Source: Idiomarina seosinensis_A
GTDB taxonomy: Bacteria; Pseudomonadota; Gammaproteobacteria; Enterobacterales; Alteromonadaceae
Direction: 5' to 3'
Assembly (NCBI RefSeq): GCF_044797955.1
Contig: NZ_CP085211.1
Span: 2,418,001-2,482,000 of the forward strand
DNA length: 64,000 nt
Both the position numbers and the translations under genes were made by a program. The notes under the pieces were generated by a model that saw only the letters and a program-made list of their open reading frames with translations, did no database searches and was not told the origin of the DNA. Position 1 is the first letter of the stretch. The number at the start of each line of letters is the position of its first letter. Below, piece after piece: positions 51,633-60,876 of the stretch.

Positions 51633-52562
51633 ATGACCGATGAAGCAGTTCGGGCTCGCCAGGGCGTATTCTTTGCACTGGCCGCTTACACCTTCTGGGG
51701 CCTAGCACCCATCTATTTTAAGCTGGTAAAACAGATACCTCCTTTTGAAATACTGGCCCATCGGATTGTCTGGGCATTCGCGCTGGTTCTTATTTTAATT
51801 ATTGCGATGCGGCGCATAGACAGAATTATGCCCATCGTGCGCAGCACCAAACTGATGCTGCGGCTGGCTTTAGCAACTGTCTTACTGGGTGGCAACTGGT
51901 TCCTGTTTATCTGGGCAATTAATACAGACCATCTGCTGGATGCGAGCCTGGGTTATTACATTAATCCGTTGCTTAATGTTGCTATTGGGATGGCTTTTTT
52001 TGGCGAAAAAATGCGCCGCCTGCAACTCGTTGCCATCGCGCTGGCAGTGGTTGGTGTGGCCATTCAGGTGATTACTTTTGGTTCGATACCCTGGGTTGCA
52101 CTGGCTCTGGCAGGTAGTTTTGCCACTTATGGGGCCATCCGCAAGCGCCTGCCGGTCGACTCAATCAGCGGACTTTGGCTGGAAACCGCGTTACTAACGC
52201 CGATTATGTTGGCTTATTTAGTGTTGTTTGCTGATTCAGCGGCTTCAGATTTAAGCACAAACACTGCCTCGCTGAATTTGTTGCTAATTGCCGCAGGCCT
52301 GGTAACCACAGTCCCTCTTCTGTGTTTTACAGCGGCAGCACAGCGTCTGCGCTACGCGACACTGGGATTCTTTCAGTATATTGCACCCAGCCTGATGTTC
52401 CTGCTGGCTGTATTGGCTTATGGTGAGCCTTTGGCAGCAAGCAAGTTACTGACATTTATTATTATCTGGAGTGCTCTGGCACTGTACACTTTGGATTCTG
52501 TATTACAGCGCCAGAGGAACAAGCGGGTCAAACGTGCCGCGGTGCAGGAGCCAGTTAGTTAA
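51633..52562 (+). CDS. rarD: EamA-family transporter RarD
   Basis: A 309 aa inner-membrane protein with about ten membrane helices from two EamA repeats. It starts GVFFALAAYTFWGLAPIYFK, contains NWFLFIWAINTDHLLDASLG and YYINPLLNVAIGMAFFGEKM, which are hallmark RarD blocks, and ends in a short basic tail. RarD proteins are linked to chloramphenicol sensitivity in some species, with an unproven substrate. Its 3' end overlaps the convergent OsmC-family gene by 8 nt. Confidence 0.9.
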   Translation: MTDEAVRARQGVFFALAAYTFWGLAPIYFKLVKQIPPFEILAHRIVWAFALVLILIIAMRRIDRIMPIVRSTKLMLRLALATVLLGGNWFLFIWAINTDHLLDASLGYYINPLLNVAIGMAFFGEKMRRLQLVAIALAVVGVAIQVITFGSIPWVALALAGSFATYGAIRKRLPVDSISGLWLETALLTPIMLAYLVLFADSAASDLSTNTASLNLLLIAAGLVTTVPLLCFTAAAQRLRYATLGFFQYIAPSLMFLLAVLAYGEPLAASKLLTFIIIWSALALYTLDSVLQRQRNKRVKRAAVQEPVS

Positions 52563-52977
52563 GGGTAGCCTGCAGGCTGATCTCGGCTGTTAACAACTTG
52601 CTGACCGGACAGTCATTTTTTGCCTGATTAGCCAGCTCCTGAAACTTTTCTTCGCTAATATCATCGATATCGGCTTTGACCGTTAATTTAACGGCATCAA
52701 TTTTAAAGCCATCGTCGGCCTCTACCAGCGATACGTCGGCTTTGGCGTCAATGGAGTTAGGCTGAAAACCCGCTTCACCCAGCATTAATGAAAAAGCCAT
52801 TGCGTAACAACCGGCATGTGCAGCCCCAATTAACTCTTCAGGGTTGGTACCCTGTCCGTCTTCAAAGCGACTCTTAAATGAGTACTTGGTGTCCTGTAGT
52901 GTGCCGCTGGCTGTCGAAACCACGCCAGAGCCTTCTTTAATACTGCCTTTCCATACTGCATTTGCACTACGTTCCAT
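52555..52977 (-). CDS. osmC: OsmC-family peroxiredoxin
   Basis: A 140 aa OsmC/Ohr-fold protein that reduces organic hydroperoxides through a Cys pair. Both Cys are visible: GAAHAGCYAMAFSLML and AKNDCPVSKLLTAE. The N-terminus NAVWKGSIKEGSGVVSTASG is OsmC-like rather than Ohr-like. Length matches E. coli OsmC (143 aa). No dedicated regulator gene is nearby. Confidence 0.9.
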   Translation of the reverse strand: MERSANAVWKGSIKEGSGVVSTASGTLQDTKYSFKSRFEDGQGTNPEELIGAAHAGCYAMAFSLMLGEAGFQPNSIDAKADVSLVEADDGFKIDAVKLTVKADIDDISEEKFQELANQAKNDCPVSKLLTAEISLQATLN

Positions 52978-53048
52978 AGGTACCTCCTAATTAATGGTCG
53001 TCCTATCAGTGTAGTTGCTTTTTTGCCGTTCGCTCAGTTTTATTGCTT

Positions 53049-55223
53049 TTAGCCTATCGCTTCTAAGCGAGCGTAGGAAACAACCAGCCATTTACTGCCG
53101 ACTTGATCAAAGTTGATTTGGATCCGGCTCTGGGGACCCGTACCCTCATAGTTCAGTACGGTGCCGTCACCAAATTTAGAGTGGCGCACCCTTTGCCCCA
53201 GCGAGTAACCCGTTTGTTCGAAGGTTTCATGGCTGGCTGCATTGTTAAAACGGCCGTAACTGGTCGGCTTTTGCACCTGAGTCTGCAAACGCACTTCATG
53301 TAAGGTATCGGCAGGTATTTCAGAAACAAACCGACTGACTTTGTGGAAAAACTCCTGCCCATAAATTCTGCGTTGCTCAGCATATGTCAGCACCAGTTTC
53401 TGCATTGCCCGCGTCATTCCCACGTAGCAAAGGCGGCGCTCTTCTTCTAAGCGACCCGGCTCATCCATTGACTGCTGGGACGGAAAAACACCTTCTTCAA
53501 CGCCAGTCATAAATACCAGAGGAAACTCCAGGCCTTTGGCACTGTGCAGGGTCATTAACTGAACCGCATCCTGGTACTCATCGGCTTGTTCCTCACCGGC
53601 TTCAAGGGCAGCATGAGCCAAAAACGCATTAAGAGGAGTCATCTCCTGTTCAGAGTCGTCCTGATTAAAGTTTTGGCAGGCGTTGACCAGCTCTTTGAGG
53701 TTCTCCACCCGCGTTTCAGCTTTTTCACCTTTTTCAGCTTCGTACATGGCCAGCAAGCCTGAACGCCGGATCACTTCATCACTTAGACGCCCCAGCGTAA
53801 AGTCTTCGGTTTCATCATCCAGTGTTTCAACAAACTCGATGAAAGCCGCTACGGCATTACGCGCCCGGCCGGCCAATAGCTTTTGCGTCACCATGGTCTG
53901 GGCTGCTTGCCACAATGACTGTTTGTTCTCTCGCGCTGTTTGTCGAACCGTATCCAAAGTGCGGTTGCCGATACCGCGAGCCGGTGTGTTAATAATTCGC
54001 TCGATAGCGGCATCATCATCGCGGTTACCGAGAATACGCAAGTAACCTAGCGCATCTTTAATTTCCTGACGCTCGAAAAAGCGCAATCCACCATAAATTC
54101 TATACGGCATGCGTGCATGTAGTAGTGCTTCTTCCAGCACTCGTGACTGCGCATTACTGCGGTATAAAATAGCAGCATCCTGCAGGGCATTACCTTGATC
54201 TCGCCACTCTTCTATCCGGCTGACAATATAGCGCGCTTCGTCCATCTCATTGAATGCCGCATACAAGCTGACAGGCTCGCCTTCATTTCCCGCAGTCCAG
54301 AGATCTTTACCCAGGCGCTCTGAGTTATTGGCAATAACCGCATTAGCAGCGCGCAGAATAGTTCCGGAGGAGCGATAATTTTGCTCAAGACGGATGGTCT
54401 CAACCCCAGGGTAGTCGTCCATAAACTGTTGAATATTTTCTACCCGAGCACCGCGCCAGCCATAAATTGACTGGTCATCATCACCAACGATAGTAACAAA
54501 GTTATCAACACCGGAGAGCAGCCGAACCCAGGCGTACTGAATCGAGTTAGTATCCTGAAATTCATCCACCAAAATATGCCGAAAGCGGCGCTGATAATGT
54601 TCACGCACTGATTTGTTGTTACGCAGCAGTTCATGAGCCCGTAACAACAGCTCAGCAAAATCAACCAGACCGGCACGATCACAGCTTTCCTGGTAAGCCT
54701 CATAAATCGATTTCAGTGTCTGCTCGTTAGGATCATAGGTTTCGATGTGTTGGGCGCGTAGTCCCTCGTCTTTTTTGCCGTTGATATACCACTGAGCCTG
54801 CTTTGCCGGCCAACGCTTTTCGTCCAGATTCATCGACTTAATCAGCCGCTTTATTAAGCGCTGCTGATCATCGCTATCCAGTATCTGAAAATTCTGTGGC
54901 AATCCAACGTCCATATAATGTGCGCGTAACAAGCGGTGAGCAAGGCCGTGAAAGGTGCCAATCCACATATGCCTGACTGAGCTGCCCAATAGCTGCTCAA
55001 CCCGGCCACGCATTTCGGCCGCCGCTTTATTGGTAAAGGTCACCGCAAGGATACTGTAGGGAGAATAATGCTGTTGCTGGATCAGCCAGGCAATGCGGTG
55101 CACTAACACTCGGGTTTTGCCACTACCGGCTCCTGCCAAAACCAGCATATGGCCGTCTTCTGCAGCCACCGCCTGACTTTGCTTTTCGTTTAACCCTGAA
55201 ACCAGTGGATGTGTACTGTGCAT
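53049..55223 (-). CDS. uvrD: DNA helicase II UvrD
   Basis: SF1A 3'-5' helicase of nucleotide excision and mismatch repair, 724 aa (E. coli 720). Walker A is LAGAGSGKTRVLVHRIAWL, motif II is ILVDEFQDTNSIQYAW, motif III GDDDQSIYGWRGARV, motif V LMTLHSAKGLEFPLVFMTG and motif VI RRLCYVGMTRAM. The C-terminal Tudor-like end (GQRVRHSKFGDGTVLNYEG) is present. It follows yigB on the same strand after 64 nt. Confidence 0.97.
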   Translation of the reverse strand: MHSTHPLVSGLNEKQSQAVAAEDGHMLVLAGAGSGKTRVLVHRIAWLIQQQHYSPYSILAVTFTNKAAAEMRGRVEQLLGSSVRHMWIGTFHGLAHRLLRAHYMDVGLPQNFQILDSDDQQRLIKRLIKSMNLDEKRWPAKQAQWYINGKKDEGLRAQHIETYDPNEQTLKSIYEAYQESCDRAGLVDFAELLLRAHELLRNNKSVREHYQRRFRHILVDEFQDTNSIQYAWVRLLSGVDNFVTIVGDDDQSIYGWRGARVENIQQFMDDYPGVETIRLEQNYRSSGTILRAANAVIANNSERLGKDLWTAGNEGEPVSLYAAFNEMDEARYIVSRIEEWRDQGNALQDAAILYRSNAQSRVLEEALLHARMPYRIYGGLRFFERQEIKDALGYLRILGNRDDDAAIERIINTPARGIGNRTLDTVRQTARENKQSLWQAAQTMVTQKLLAGRARNAVAAFIEFVETLDDETEDFTLGRLSDEVIRRSGLLAMYEAEKGEKAETRVENLKELVNACQNFNQDDSEQEMTPLNAFLAHAALEAGEEQADEYQDAVQLMTLHSAKGLEFPLVFMTGVEEGVFPSQQSMDEPGRLEEERRLCYVGMTRAMQKLVLTYAEQRRIYGQEFFHKVSRFVSEIPADTLHEVRLQTQVQKPTSYGRFNNAASHETFEQTGYSLGQRVRHSKFGDGTVLNYEGTGPQSRIQINFDQVGSKWLVVSYARLEAIG

Positions 55224-55287
55224 GTCGTCCCCTTTACCTTCGCCAGAGTGTCAGTTTAATCGTCCAGTACTGTACGTGCAACCAGTA

Positions 55288-56016
55288 TTAGCTTGATGGT
55301 TCGGCTTTGCCGAGAACAGCTACGAGCTGCTGCAACTGACTAAAACAAAACGTAGGTAATACCCGTAACTGTCCAGTGTGGCCCAGACCGCCTCTGAACC
55401 AGGCACTTTGACAGCCAGCCCGATGCGCGCCAAGAATATCGGAGTAGGGATGATCGCCGACGTGAAGAATGTGCTGGCCGGGTATCTGAAAGTGATCTTT
55501 CACTCGCTCGAACATATCGCCAAAGGGTTTGCCGCGCAGTCCGGCACCGGGCTGTACTATCACGTCAAAATAATCGCCCAGACCAATCTTATCGCACTCG
55601 ACGTTACCGTTACTGATAGCGGCTAAACGGTAATGAGACTTTAATTGTTGCAGTAATCGTAAGCTGGGTTCTTCAACAATAAAGTTGCTGCGGTGAAAAC
55701 GGAAAAACTCCAGCACCTCTTCAGCCGCCTGCCCCGGGTCAGCGATACCGGCCTCTGAAAAGCCTTCTCTGAGCGTGGTCAGTCGCAACTGAGTCATATC
55801 ACTGCTCAACTCAGGATTGCGCTGCATAACCAGAAAACGGCGGCGCTGCCAGTGTTCAATATCCCAATGGCGGGCGCGGGGGTACTGACGGGCGATAAAT
55901 TGCTGCACCTGCTGTTCCGCTGTTTGCATGATTGGGACGTTGTCGTACAAGGTATCGTCCAGATCGAAGCTGATCACTGAAACAGGCTGCAATTTACGGT
56001 AAAACTGTACGGTCAT
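55288..56016 (-). CDS. yigB: HAD phosphatase YigB (FMN phosphatase-like)
   Basis: A 242 aa haloacid dehalogenase-type phosphatase. Motif I is ISFDLDDTLYDNVPIM, motif II LAAISNGN, the motif III Lys lies in GKPFGDMFERVKDHF and motif IV is HVGDHPYSDILGAHRAG. E. coli YigB removes phosphate from FMN and other small substrates. Its start overlaps the stop of xerC by 4 nt, the same order as in E. coli. Confidence 0.9.
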   Translation of the reverse strand: MTVQFYRKLQPVSVISFDLDDTLYDNVPIMQTAEQQVQQFIARQYPRARHWDIEHWQRRRFLVMQRNPELSSDMTQLRLTTLREGFSEAGIADPGQAAEEVLEFFRFHRSNFIVEEPSLRLLQQLKSHYRLAAISNGNVECDKIGLGDYFDVIVQPGAGLRGKPFGDMFERVKDHFQIPGQHILHVGDHPYSDILGAHRAGCQSAWFRGGLGHTGQLRVLPTFCFSQLQQLVAVLGKAEPSS

Positions 56017-56918
56017 TCTTTGGTTACCCTGTGAGCGCGCGGATGAGCAGAATCGTAAACATCGGCCAGATGTTTAAAATCAAGGTGAGTATAGATTTGC
56101 GTAGTAGATAAATTGGCATGGCCTAAGAGCTCCTGTACCGCGCGTAAGTCGCCGCTGGATTCGAGCAAGTGCGATGCAAATGAGTGGCGCAGTTTGTGCG
56201 GATGCAGGTCGCCAATAATACCCTGTTGCTGGCCCCAGTAATTGACACGTTGCTGAACCGCTCTGGGGCTAATACGAGATTTTCGTTTACTGATAAATAA
56301 AGCCGGTTCAGGCCGCACTCCCAACCACTGAGAACGCACCGTGAACCAGCGTTTTAATGCCAACAAGGCCTGTCGGCCTACCGGTACCAGGCGGGTTTTG
56401 CTGCCTTTTCCCGTTACCCGAAGCTGCGCCATGCGCATATCGACTGAGTCCATATCCAGGCTGACCAGTTCCGCCAGGCGGATACCACTGGAGTAAAACA
56501 ATTCCAGTATCGCAGCGTCCCGAACCGCGAGGGGGTCATCGGCCGGCAAGTCCAGTAAATGACTAATACTGTCTACATCCAGGTTTTTCGGTAATCTTTT
56601 CGGTATTTTCGGAGCTTTTACGGCTAAGGCCGGGTTATCCCTCAGACAGTCCCGGTGCAATAAAAAGTCACAAAATGTCCGCCAGGCTGATAACTTAAGA
56701 GCGATAGTTCTTTCCCCCAGCCCATGCCTTCGCCAACCCACCATCAGGCGCTCGATAACTTCGGTAGAAAGCTGTTGCGGGTCTTCAACTTGTTGCAGGC
56801 TAAGTTGCTCTAAGTCTTTTTTTGTTAAGCGCTGATAATTTTTTAAGCTAAGCTCGGCCAGTCCGCACTCGCCGCACAAGTAGTCTAACCATTTGGACTG
56901 CCATTCAAACAGTGTCAT
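56013..56918 (-). CDS. xerC: Tyrosine recombinase XerC
   Basis: Site-specific recombinase that resolves chromosome dimers at dif with XerD and FtsK. From ATG 56918 (MTLFEWQSKW) it is 301 aa; a GTG at 56948 would add ten residues. The catalytic set is visible: Arg in SSGIRLAELVSLD, Lys in VTGKGSKTRLVPVG, HKLRHSFASHLLESSG, GHANLSTTQIYTH with the nucleophile Tyr. It overlaps the end of the DUF484 gene by 14 nt. It is the housekeeping recombinase and is unrelated to the integrase remnant at 15241. Confidence 0.95.
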   Translation of the reverse strand: MTLFEWQSKWLDYLCGECGLAELSLKNYQRLTKKDLEQLSLQQVEDPQQLSTEVIERLMVGWRRHGLGERTIALKLSAWRTFCDFLLHRDCLRDNPALAVKAPKIPKRLPKNLDVDSISHLLDLPADDPLAVRDAAILELFYSSGIRLAELVSLDMDSVDMRMAQLRVTGKGSKTRLVPVGRQALLALKRWFTVRSQWLGVRPEPALFISKRKSRISPRAVQQRVNYWGQQQGIIGDLHPHKLRHSFASHLLESSGDLRAVQELLGHANLSTTQIYTHLDFKHLADVYDSAHPRAHRVTKE

Positions 56919-57600
56919 TGCTTGCCAGAAGTCTGGGTAACAGAGCACTTAACAGAGCCTGCAGCTGTGTTATCAGTAACTTATCCATGGCAGGCTCAAA
57001 GTGCCCTGCACTGGCGCTACCGACCGCCAGCATACCGACTTCTCCATCTTCACCCAGTAACATAAGCGCTACGGATGACACGCTTTCTTCACGAAACAAG
57101 AGCTTCTGTTCTTGTTCAGTCAGTCGCCCGAGGTAGATTTGGTCGTCAGAAAAACGTTTGCTCAACAGTTGCTTGTGCGTATCCGAGGCAAAGGTGTACT
57201 GTTCCTCCAATGCAATCGGGCTATTAAAAAACTTCAGTGAAATAGCCGGCATTTCCAGCTCTTGCTCAAACGTAAGCTGCAGCTGGTCGAGTACCTGAGT
57301 TAAGGTCGTGCAGCGTAACAAGCGAACATAAAGCTGACTGTAAGCTTTAAAAATAGACTCGTTTCGACGTGCATTAACCATCAACTCGGTAATTTCTTCT
57401 TCCAGCTGTTTCACTTTTAACCGGAGCTTTTGTTGTTGCCGTTCAACCAGCGATATTGCACCCCGTTCGTTATGCTGAAACTGTAAATTTGCCAACAGAT
57501 CGTCATTGCGAATAAAGAAGTCAGGGTTTTCTGCTAAATATTCCCGGATGAGCGAATCATCAAGAAACGGTTTAAGATTTTTTTCTGCATCAACGGTCAT
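56905..57600 (-). CDS. DUF484 family protein (GAF-like)
   Basis: A 231 aa protein of the DUF484 family, found between dapF and xerC in many gammaproteobacteria. It begins with EYLAENPDFFIRNDDLLANL, then a coiled coil QQQKLRLKVKQLEEEITELM, and ends with a GAF-like sensor domain (SSVALMLLGEDGEVGMLAVG). Its start overlaps the dapF stop by 4 nt. A role in gene regulation or signalling has been suggested for relatives, but none is established. Confidence 0.88.
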   Translation of the reverse strand: MTVDAEKNLKPFLDDSLIREYLAENPDFFIRNDDLLANLQFQHNERGAISLVERQQQKLRLKVKQLEEEITELMVNARRNESIFKAYSQLYVRLLRCTTLTQVLDQLQLTFEQELEMPAISLKFFNSPIALEEQYTFASDTHKQLLSKRFSDDQIYLGRLTEQEQKLLFREESVSSVALMLLGEDGEVGMLAVGSASAGHFEPAMDKLLITQLQALLSALLPRLLASNDTV

Positions 57601-58424
57601 AACAACATTTGTCCATCAAAAATAAGTTCGGCCGGCCCGGTCATTTTCACTACCTGGCCTGGCTGCCAGCGGATCAGCAACTCGCCACCCGGCAACTGCA
57701 CGGTAACCTGCCCATTTAATTTTTCCTGCTGCATCGCAATAACAGCGGCGGCACAGGCTCCACTGCCACAAGCCAAGGTTTCACCAACGCCTCGTTCAAA
57801 AACGCGAACACGAATTTTATCGCGATTAAGTATTTGCATAAAACCCACGTTAACACTTTCCGGAAAGCGCTCGTGTTGCGCTATTTCAGAGCCAAGGCTG
57901 CTAACAGGAGCGTCATCCACATCATCTACCTGGATTACGCAGTGCGGGTTACCCAGGCCCATTACACCACAAAAAATTGTTTTATCTTTTACCCTTAAAA
58001 TATAAGTATGCTCAGCTTTCTGGGCTTTAAAAGGCACACTGGCAGGCTCAAACTGAGGCTCACCCATTTCGACAGTCACCTGACCATCTTTTTCCAGGTG
58101 CATCAGCATCTTGCCCGCTTTGGTGCTTACTTTAAGGTGGTTTTTATTAGTTAGCCCCTTAGTCCGTACGAATCGGGCAAAACACCGCGCCCCGTTACCA
58201 CACTGGGCCACTTCACTGCCATCAGCATTAAAGATGCGGTAATGAAAGTCCAGATCCGGATCGTAGGGAGGCTCGACTAACAGAAGCTGGTCAAAACCAA
58301 TCCCCCGGTGGCGATCAGCCCACTGTTTTATTTGTTCCGGGTTAACGTACAGATTCTGCGTCACGTTATCGATAACAACGAAATCATTGCCTAAGCCATG
58401 CATTTTTGAAAATTGCAGTAACAT
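57597..58424 (-). CDS. dapF: Diaminopimelate epimerase
   Basis: DapF converts LL- to meso-diaminopimelate for peptidoglycan and lysine. It is 275 aa, the family's usual length. The two catalytic Cys are in EVAQCGNGARCFARF and GETLACGSGACAAAVIA. The N-terminus LLQFSKMHGLGNDFVVID is characteristic. It is 15 nt downstream of lysA, so the last two lysine-pathway enzymes are made from one transcript. Confidence 0.97.
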   Translation of the reverse strand: MLLQFSKMHGLGNDFVVIDNVTQNLYVNPEQIKQWADRHRGIGFDQLLLVEPPYDPDLDFHYRIFNADGSEVAQCGNGARCFARFVRTKGLTNKNHLKVSTKAGKMLMHLEKDGQVTVEMGEPQFEPASVPFKAQKAEHTYILRVKDKTIFCGVMGLGNPHCVIQVDDVDDAPVSSLGSEIAQHERFPESVNVGFMQILNRDKIRVRVFERGVGETLACGSGACAAAVIAMQQEKLNGQVTVQLPGGELLIRWQPGQVVKMTGPAELIFDGQMLL

Positions 58425-58439
58425 GCCGCGCTTATCCCT

Positions 58440-59684
58440 TTAAAGTAAGTGTTCACCACGAATGAGGTCGTCAAAGTGCTCTCGTTCACGGATAACAAAG
58501 CTTTTTTCGCCATCAACCAACACTTCGGCCGGCCGCGCCCGGGTATTATAGTTCGAGCTCATGGTAAAGCCGTACGCCCCGGCGTGTTTAACCGCCAGTA
58601 AGTCGCCCTGCTCGACGCTCAGGTGTCGGGCATGCCCTAAAAAACACCCGGTTTCACAAACGGGACCGACAACATCCAGCAAACGGTCCTGACAGTTCTT
58701 GTTTTCGTCTACCGCGATAATGTCGTGCCATGCCTGATAGAGCGACGGCCGTAATAAATCGTTCATTCCCGCATCAACTAAAGCAAAGTGTTTATCTTCT
58801 GAGGTCTTTATGTATTCGACTTTGGTGATCATTAAGCCGGCATCGGCGACGATCGCCCGGCCAGGCTCGAGTAGTAAAGTAAGCTGCGGGTAAGCGCTGG
58901 CCATGTGCAACACCTGCGACAGATAATGTTCGACATTCAGCTGACCGGCGTCCTCATAGCTCACCCCAAAGCCACCGCCTAAATCGAGATGAGTAAGCAA
59001 AATACCCTTAGTAGCCAGCCGCTCTACCAAATCAAACATGCGCTCCGCTGCATCCAAAAACGGAGCTGCGCTCATTATTTGCGAGCCGATATGACAATCG
59101 GCTCCTAATAGCTCAATGTGCGGCAGGCTAGCCGCCCGCTCAAACACAGGCAGGGCGTCAGCCATTGCTATACCGAACTTATTGGCTTTCATACCGGTCG
59201 CAATGTAAGGGTGCGTCTGGGCATCCACGTCGGGATTTACCCGCAACGATACGGGTGCGCTAACGCCGAGCGACTGTGCGACCTGTTCAACCCGCTCTAA
59301 TTCCGCCGCTGACTCTACATTGATGCAGCCAATCCCCTGCTGTAACGCAAAGGTCAGTTCTTCTGCCGATTTCGCCACACCGGAAAAAACCGCCGATTTA
59401 GCGCTGCCGCCAGCGCGCAAGACTCGCTTCAGTTCGCCCGCCGAGACAATATCAAAGTCGGCTCCATGAGCCGCTAACAGCTGCAAAATAGCTAAGTTGC
59501 TGTTGGCTTTTACTGCATAACAGAGTCGATGAGGCGCAGGCCAGAACTGACGAAATTTTTGCCAGTTAGTAAGCAGTTGCTGTTTCGAATAAAGGTACAG
59601 CGGTGTACCGTATTCAGCAGCCAGTCCGGCAACGTCCCGCTGCTCTATCATGAGTTGCTGCTGAGAATAACTAATCGACTTCAT
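58440..59684 (-). CDS. lysA: Diaminopimelate decarboxylase
   Basis: LysA decarboxylates meso-diaminopimelate to L-lysine with PLP, 414 aa. The PLP Lys is in RLCYAVKANSNLAILQLLAA. Other blocks are ELLGADCHIGSQIMS, LDLGGGFGVSY and the C-terminal CETGCFLGH, which supplies the active-site Cys from the partner subunit. It follows lptM with a 14-nt overlap and precedes dapF. Confidence 0.97.
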   Translation of the reverse strand: MKSISYSQQQLMIEQRDVAGLAAEYGTPLYLYSKQQLLTNWQKFRQFWPAPHRLCYAVKANSNLAILQLLAAHGADFDIVSAGELKRVLRAGGSAKSAVFSGVAKSAEELTFALQQGIGCINVESAAELERVEQVAQSLGVSAPVSLRVNPDVDAQTHPYIATGMKANKFGIAMADALPVFERAASLPHIELLGADCHIGSQIMSAAPFLDAAERMFDLVERLATKGILLTHLDLGGGFGVSYEDAGQLNVEHYLSQVLHMASAYPQLTLLLEPGRAIVADAGLMITKVEYIKTSEDKHFALVDAGMNDLLRPSLYQAWHDIIAVDENKNCQDRLLDVVGPVCETGCFLGHARHLSVEQGDLLAVKHAGAYGFTMSSNYNTRARPAEVLVDGEKSFVIREREHFDDLIRGEHLL

Positions 59685-59850
59685 AAGTTGCTACTTCCGT
59701 TGCCTCAGCGGAGGGCTGAGCGGGGCTGTTTTGCTCTGGCATTGGTTGAGGCTGCAAGGGCCCTTTTTGCCCGCACCCGACTAAACCGAGCGTAAAAACC
59801 GACACCAAAAAAACGAGTTTCACTGGCTTGATTACAATTTGCGTAAACAT
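59671..59850 (-). CDS. lptM: Small lipoprotein LptM (YifL-like)
   Basis: A 59 aa lipoprotein from ATG 59850, or 50 aa from GTG 59823. The signal KLVFLVSVFTLGLVGCGQKG contains the lipobox LVGC, and GCGQKGPL right after it is the hallmark of LptM/YifL, which helps the LPS exporter LptD form its disulfides. The acidic, Pro/Gln-rich tail is typical. It is the first gene of lptM-lysA-dapF and overlaps lysA by 14 nt. Both starts have weak ribosome sites. Confidence 0.85.
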   Translation of the reverse strand: MFTQIVIKPVKLVFLVSVFTLGLVGCGQKGPLQPQPMPEQNSPAQPSAEATEVATYEVD

Positions 59851-59940
59851 CGCTAAACTATAAGCTCATCTATTTTTAAAAAAGTAGTGCGTATCATCGC
59901 ACCACCAGCCACAAATGTCATTAAGCAGTAAGGGTAGAAC

Positions 59941-60876
59941 ATGACCAGAACCGTCAGAATTGCAACACGCAAAAGTAAACTTGCGATGTGGCAGGCAGAG
60001 CACATTCAGGCACGATTGTGCGAGCTGTATCCAACGCTAAACGTCGAACTTGTGCCAATGTCGACAAAAGGTGACGTGATTCTTGACACACCACTGGCCA
60101 AAATTGGCGGTAAGGGTCTGTTTGTTAAGGAATTAGAAGCAGCCATGCTGGATGGGCGAGCAGACTTAGCGGTGCATTCGATGAAAGATGTGCCGGTTGA
60201 ATTTCCGACCGGATTAGAGCTGCATACGATTTGTGAAAGCGAAGACCCGCGCGATGCTTTTGTATCAAATCACTATCAAAATTTAACTGAGCTACCTGAC
60301 GGGGCAGTGGTCGGCACTTGCAGCCTGCGCCGTCGCTGCCAGATAAAAGAAAAGTTTCCTCAGCTGCAGATAAAGGATTTGCGCGGTAACGTTCAGACTC
60401 GCTTACGGAAGCTCGATGACGGCGAATTCGATGCAATCATTCTGGCTGCGTCCGGCCTGTTACGACTGGAGTTAGGAGAGCGCATTACATCATGCATTTC
60501 GGTGGAACAGTCACTACCTGCCAACGGTCAGGGAGTGCTGGGGATTGAAGTTCGCAGTGACGATGATGAGATTAAAAATTTACTCGAGCCTTTGCAGTGC
60601 CAACACACGCGCTACCGTGTGCTGGCTGAACGCGCTATGAACCGTCGTTTACAGGGTGGTTGCCAGGTTCCGATCGGCGCTTACGCAGAAGTCAAAGGCC
60701 AGCAACTGTTCTTGCGCGGATTAGTCGGTGACCCTGACGGCACACAGGTGCTTCGTGACCAGGTTGAGGGCAGTGTCGATCAGGCTGAACAGCTGGGTAT
60801 TAACCTGGCCGAAAGATTACTTGCTCAGGGCGCCGGCGAAATTCTGGCGGCCGTATACCAGGATACCCATGACTAG
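59941..60876 (+). CDS. hemC: Porphobilinogen deaminase
   Basis: HemC joins four porphobilinogen units into hydroxymethylbilane, 311 aa. The start RTVRIATRKSKLAMWQAEHI and the blocks KGDVILDTPLAKIGGKGLFV, HSMKDVP and GTCSLRRRCQIKEKF are family signatures. Cys241 in LQGGCQVPIGAYA anchors the dipyrromethane cofactor. First gene of hemC-hemD-hemX-hemY, divergent from lptM with 90 nt between the two starts. Confidence 0.98.
   Translation: MTRTVRIATRKSKLAMWQAEHIQARLCELYPTLNVELVPMSTKGDVILDTPLAKIGGKGLFVKELEAAMLDGRADLAVHSMKDVPVEFPTGLELHTICESEDPRDAFVSNHYQNLTELPDGAVVGTCSLRRRCQIKEKFPQLQIKDLRGNVQTRLRKLDDGEFDAIILAASGLLRLELGERITSCISVEQSLPANGQGVLGIEVRSDDDEIKNLLEPLQCQHTRYRVLAERAMNRRLQGGCQVPIGAYAEVKGQQLFLRGLVGDPDGTQVLRDQVEGSVDQAEQLGINLAERLLAQGAGEILAAVYQDTHD

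Noticed and set aside
56013..56918. XerC as an island integrase
   Set aside because: It sits in the conserved dapF-DUF484-xerC-yigB order and has housekeeping XerC features.
60728..60868. Longer hemD start inside hemC
   Set aside because: The extra residues are an out-of-frame reading of hemC; ATG 60869 opens a normal HemD.
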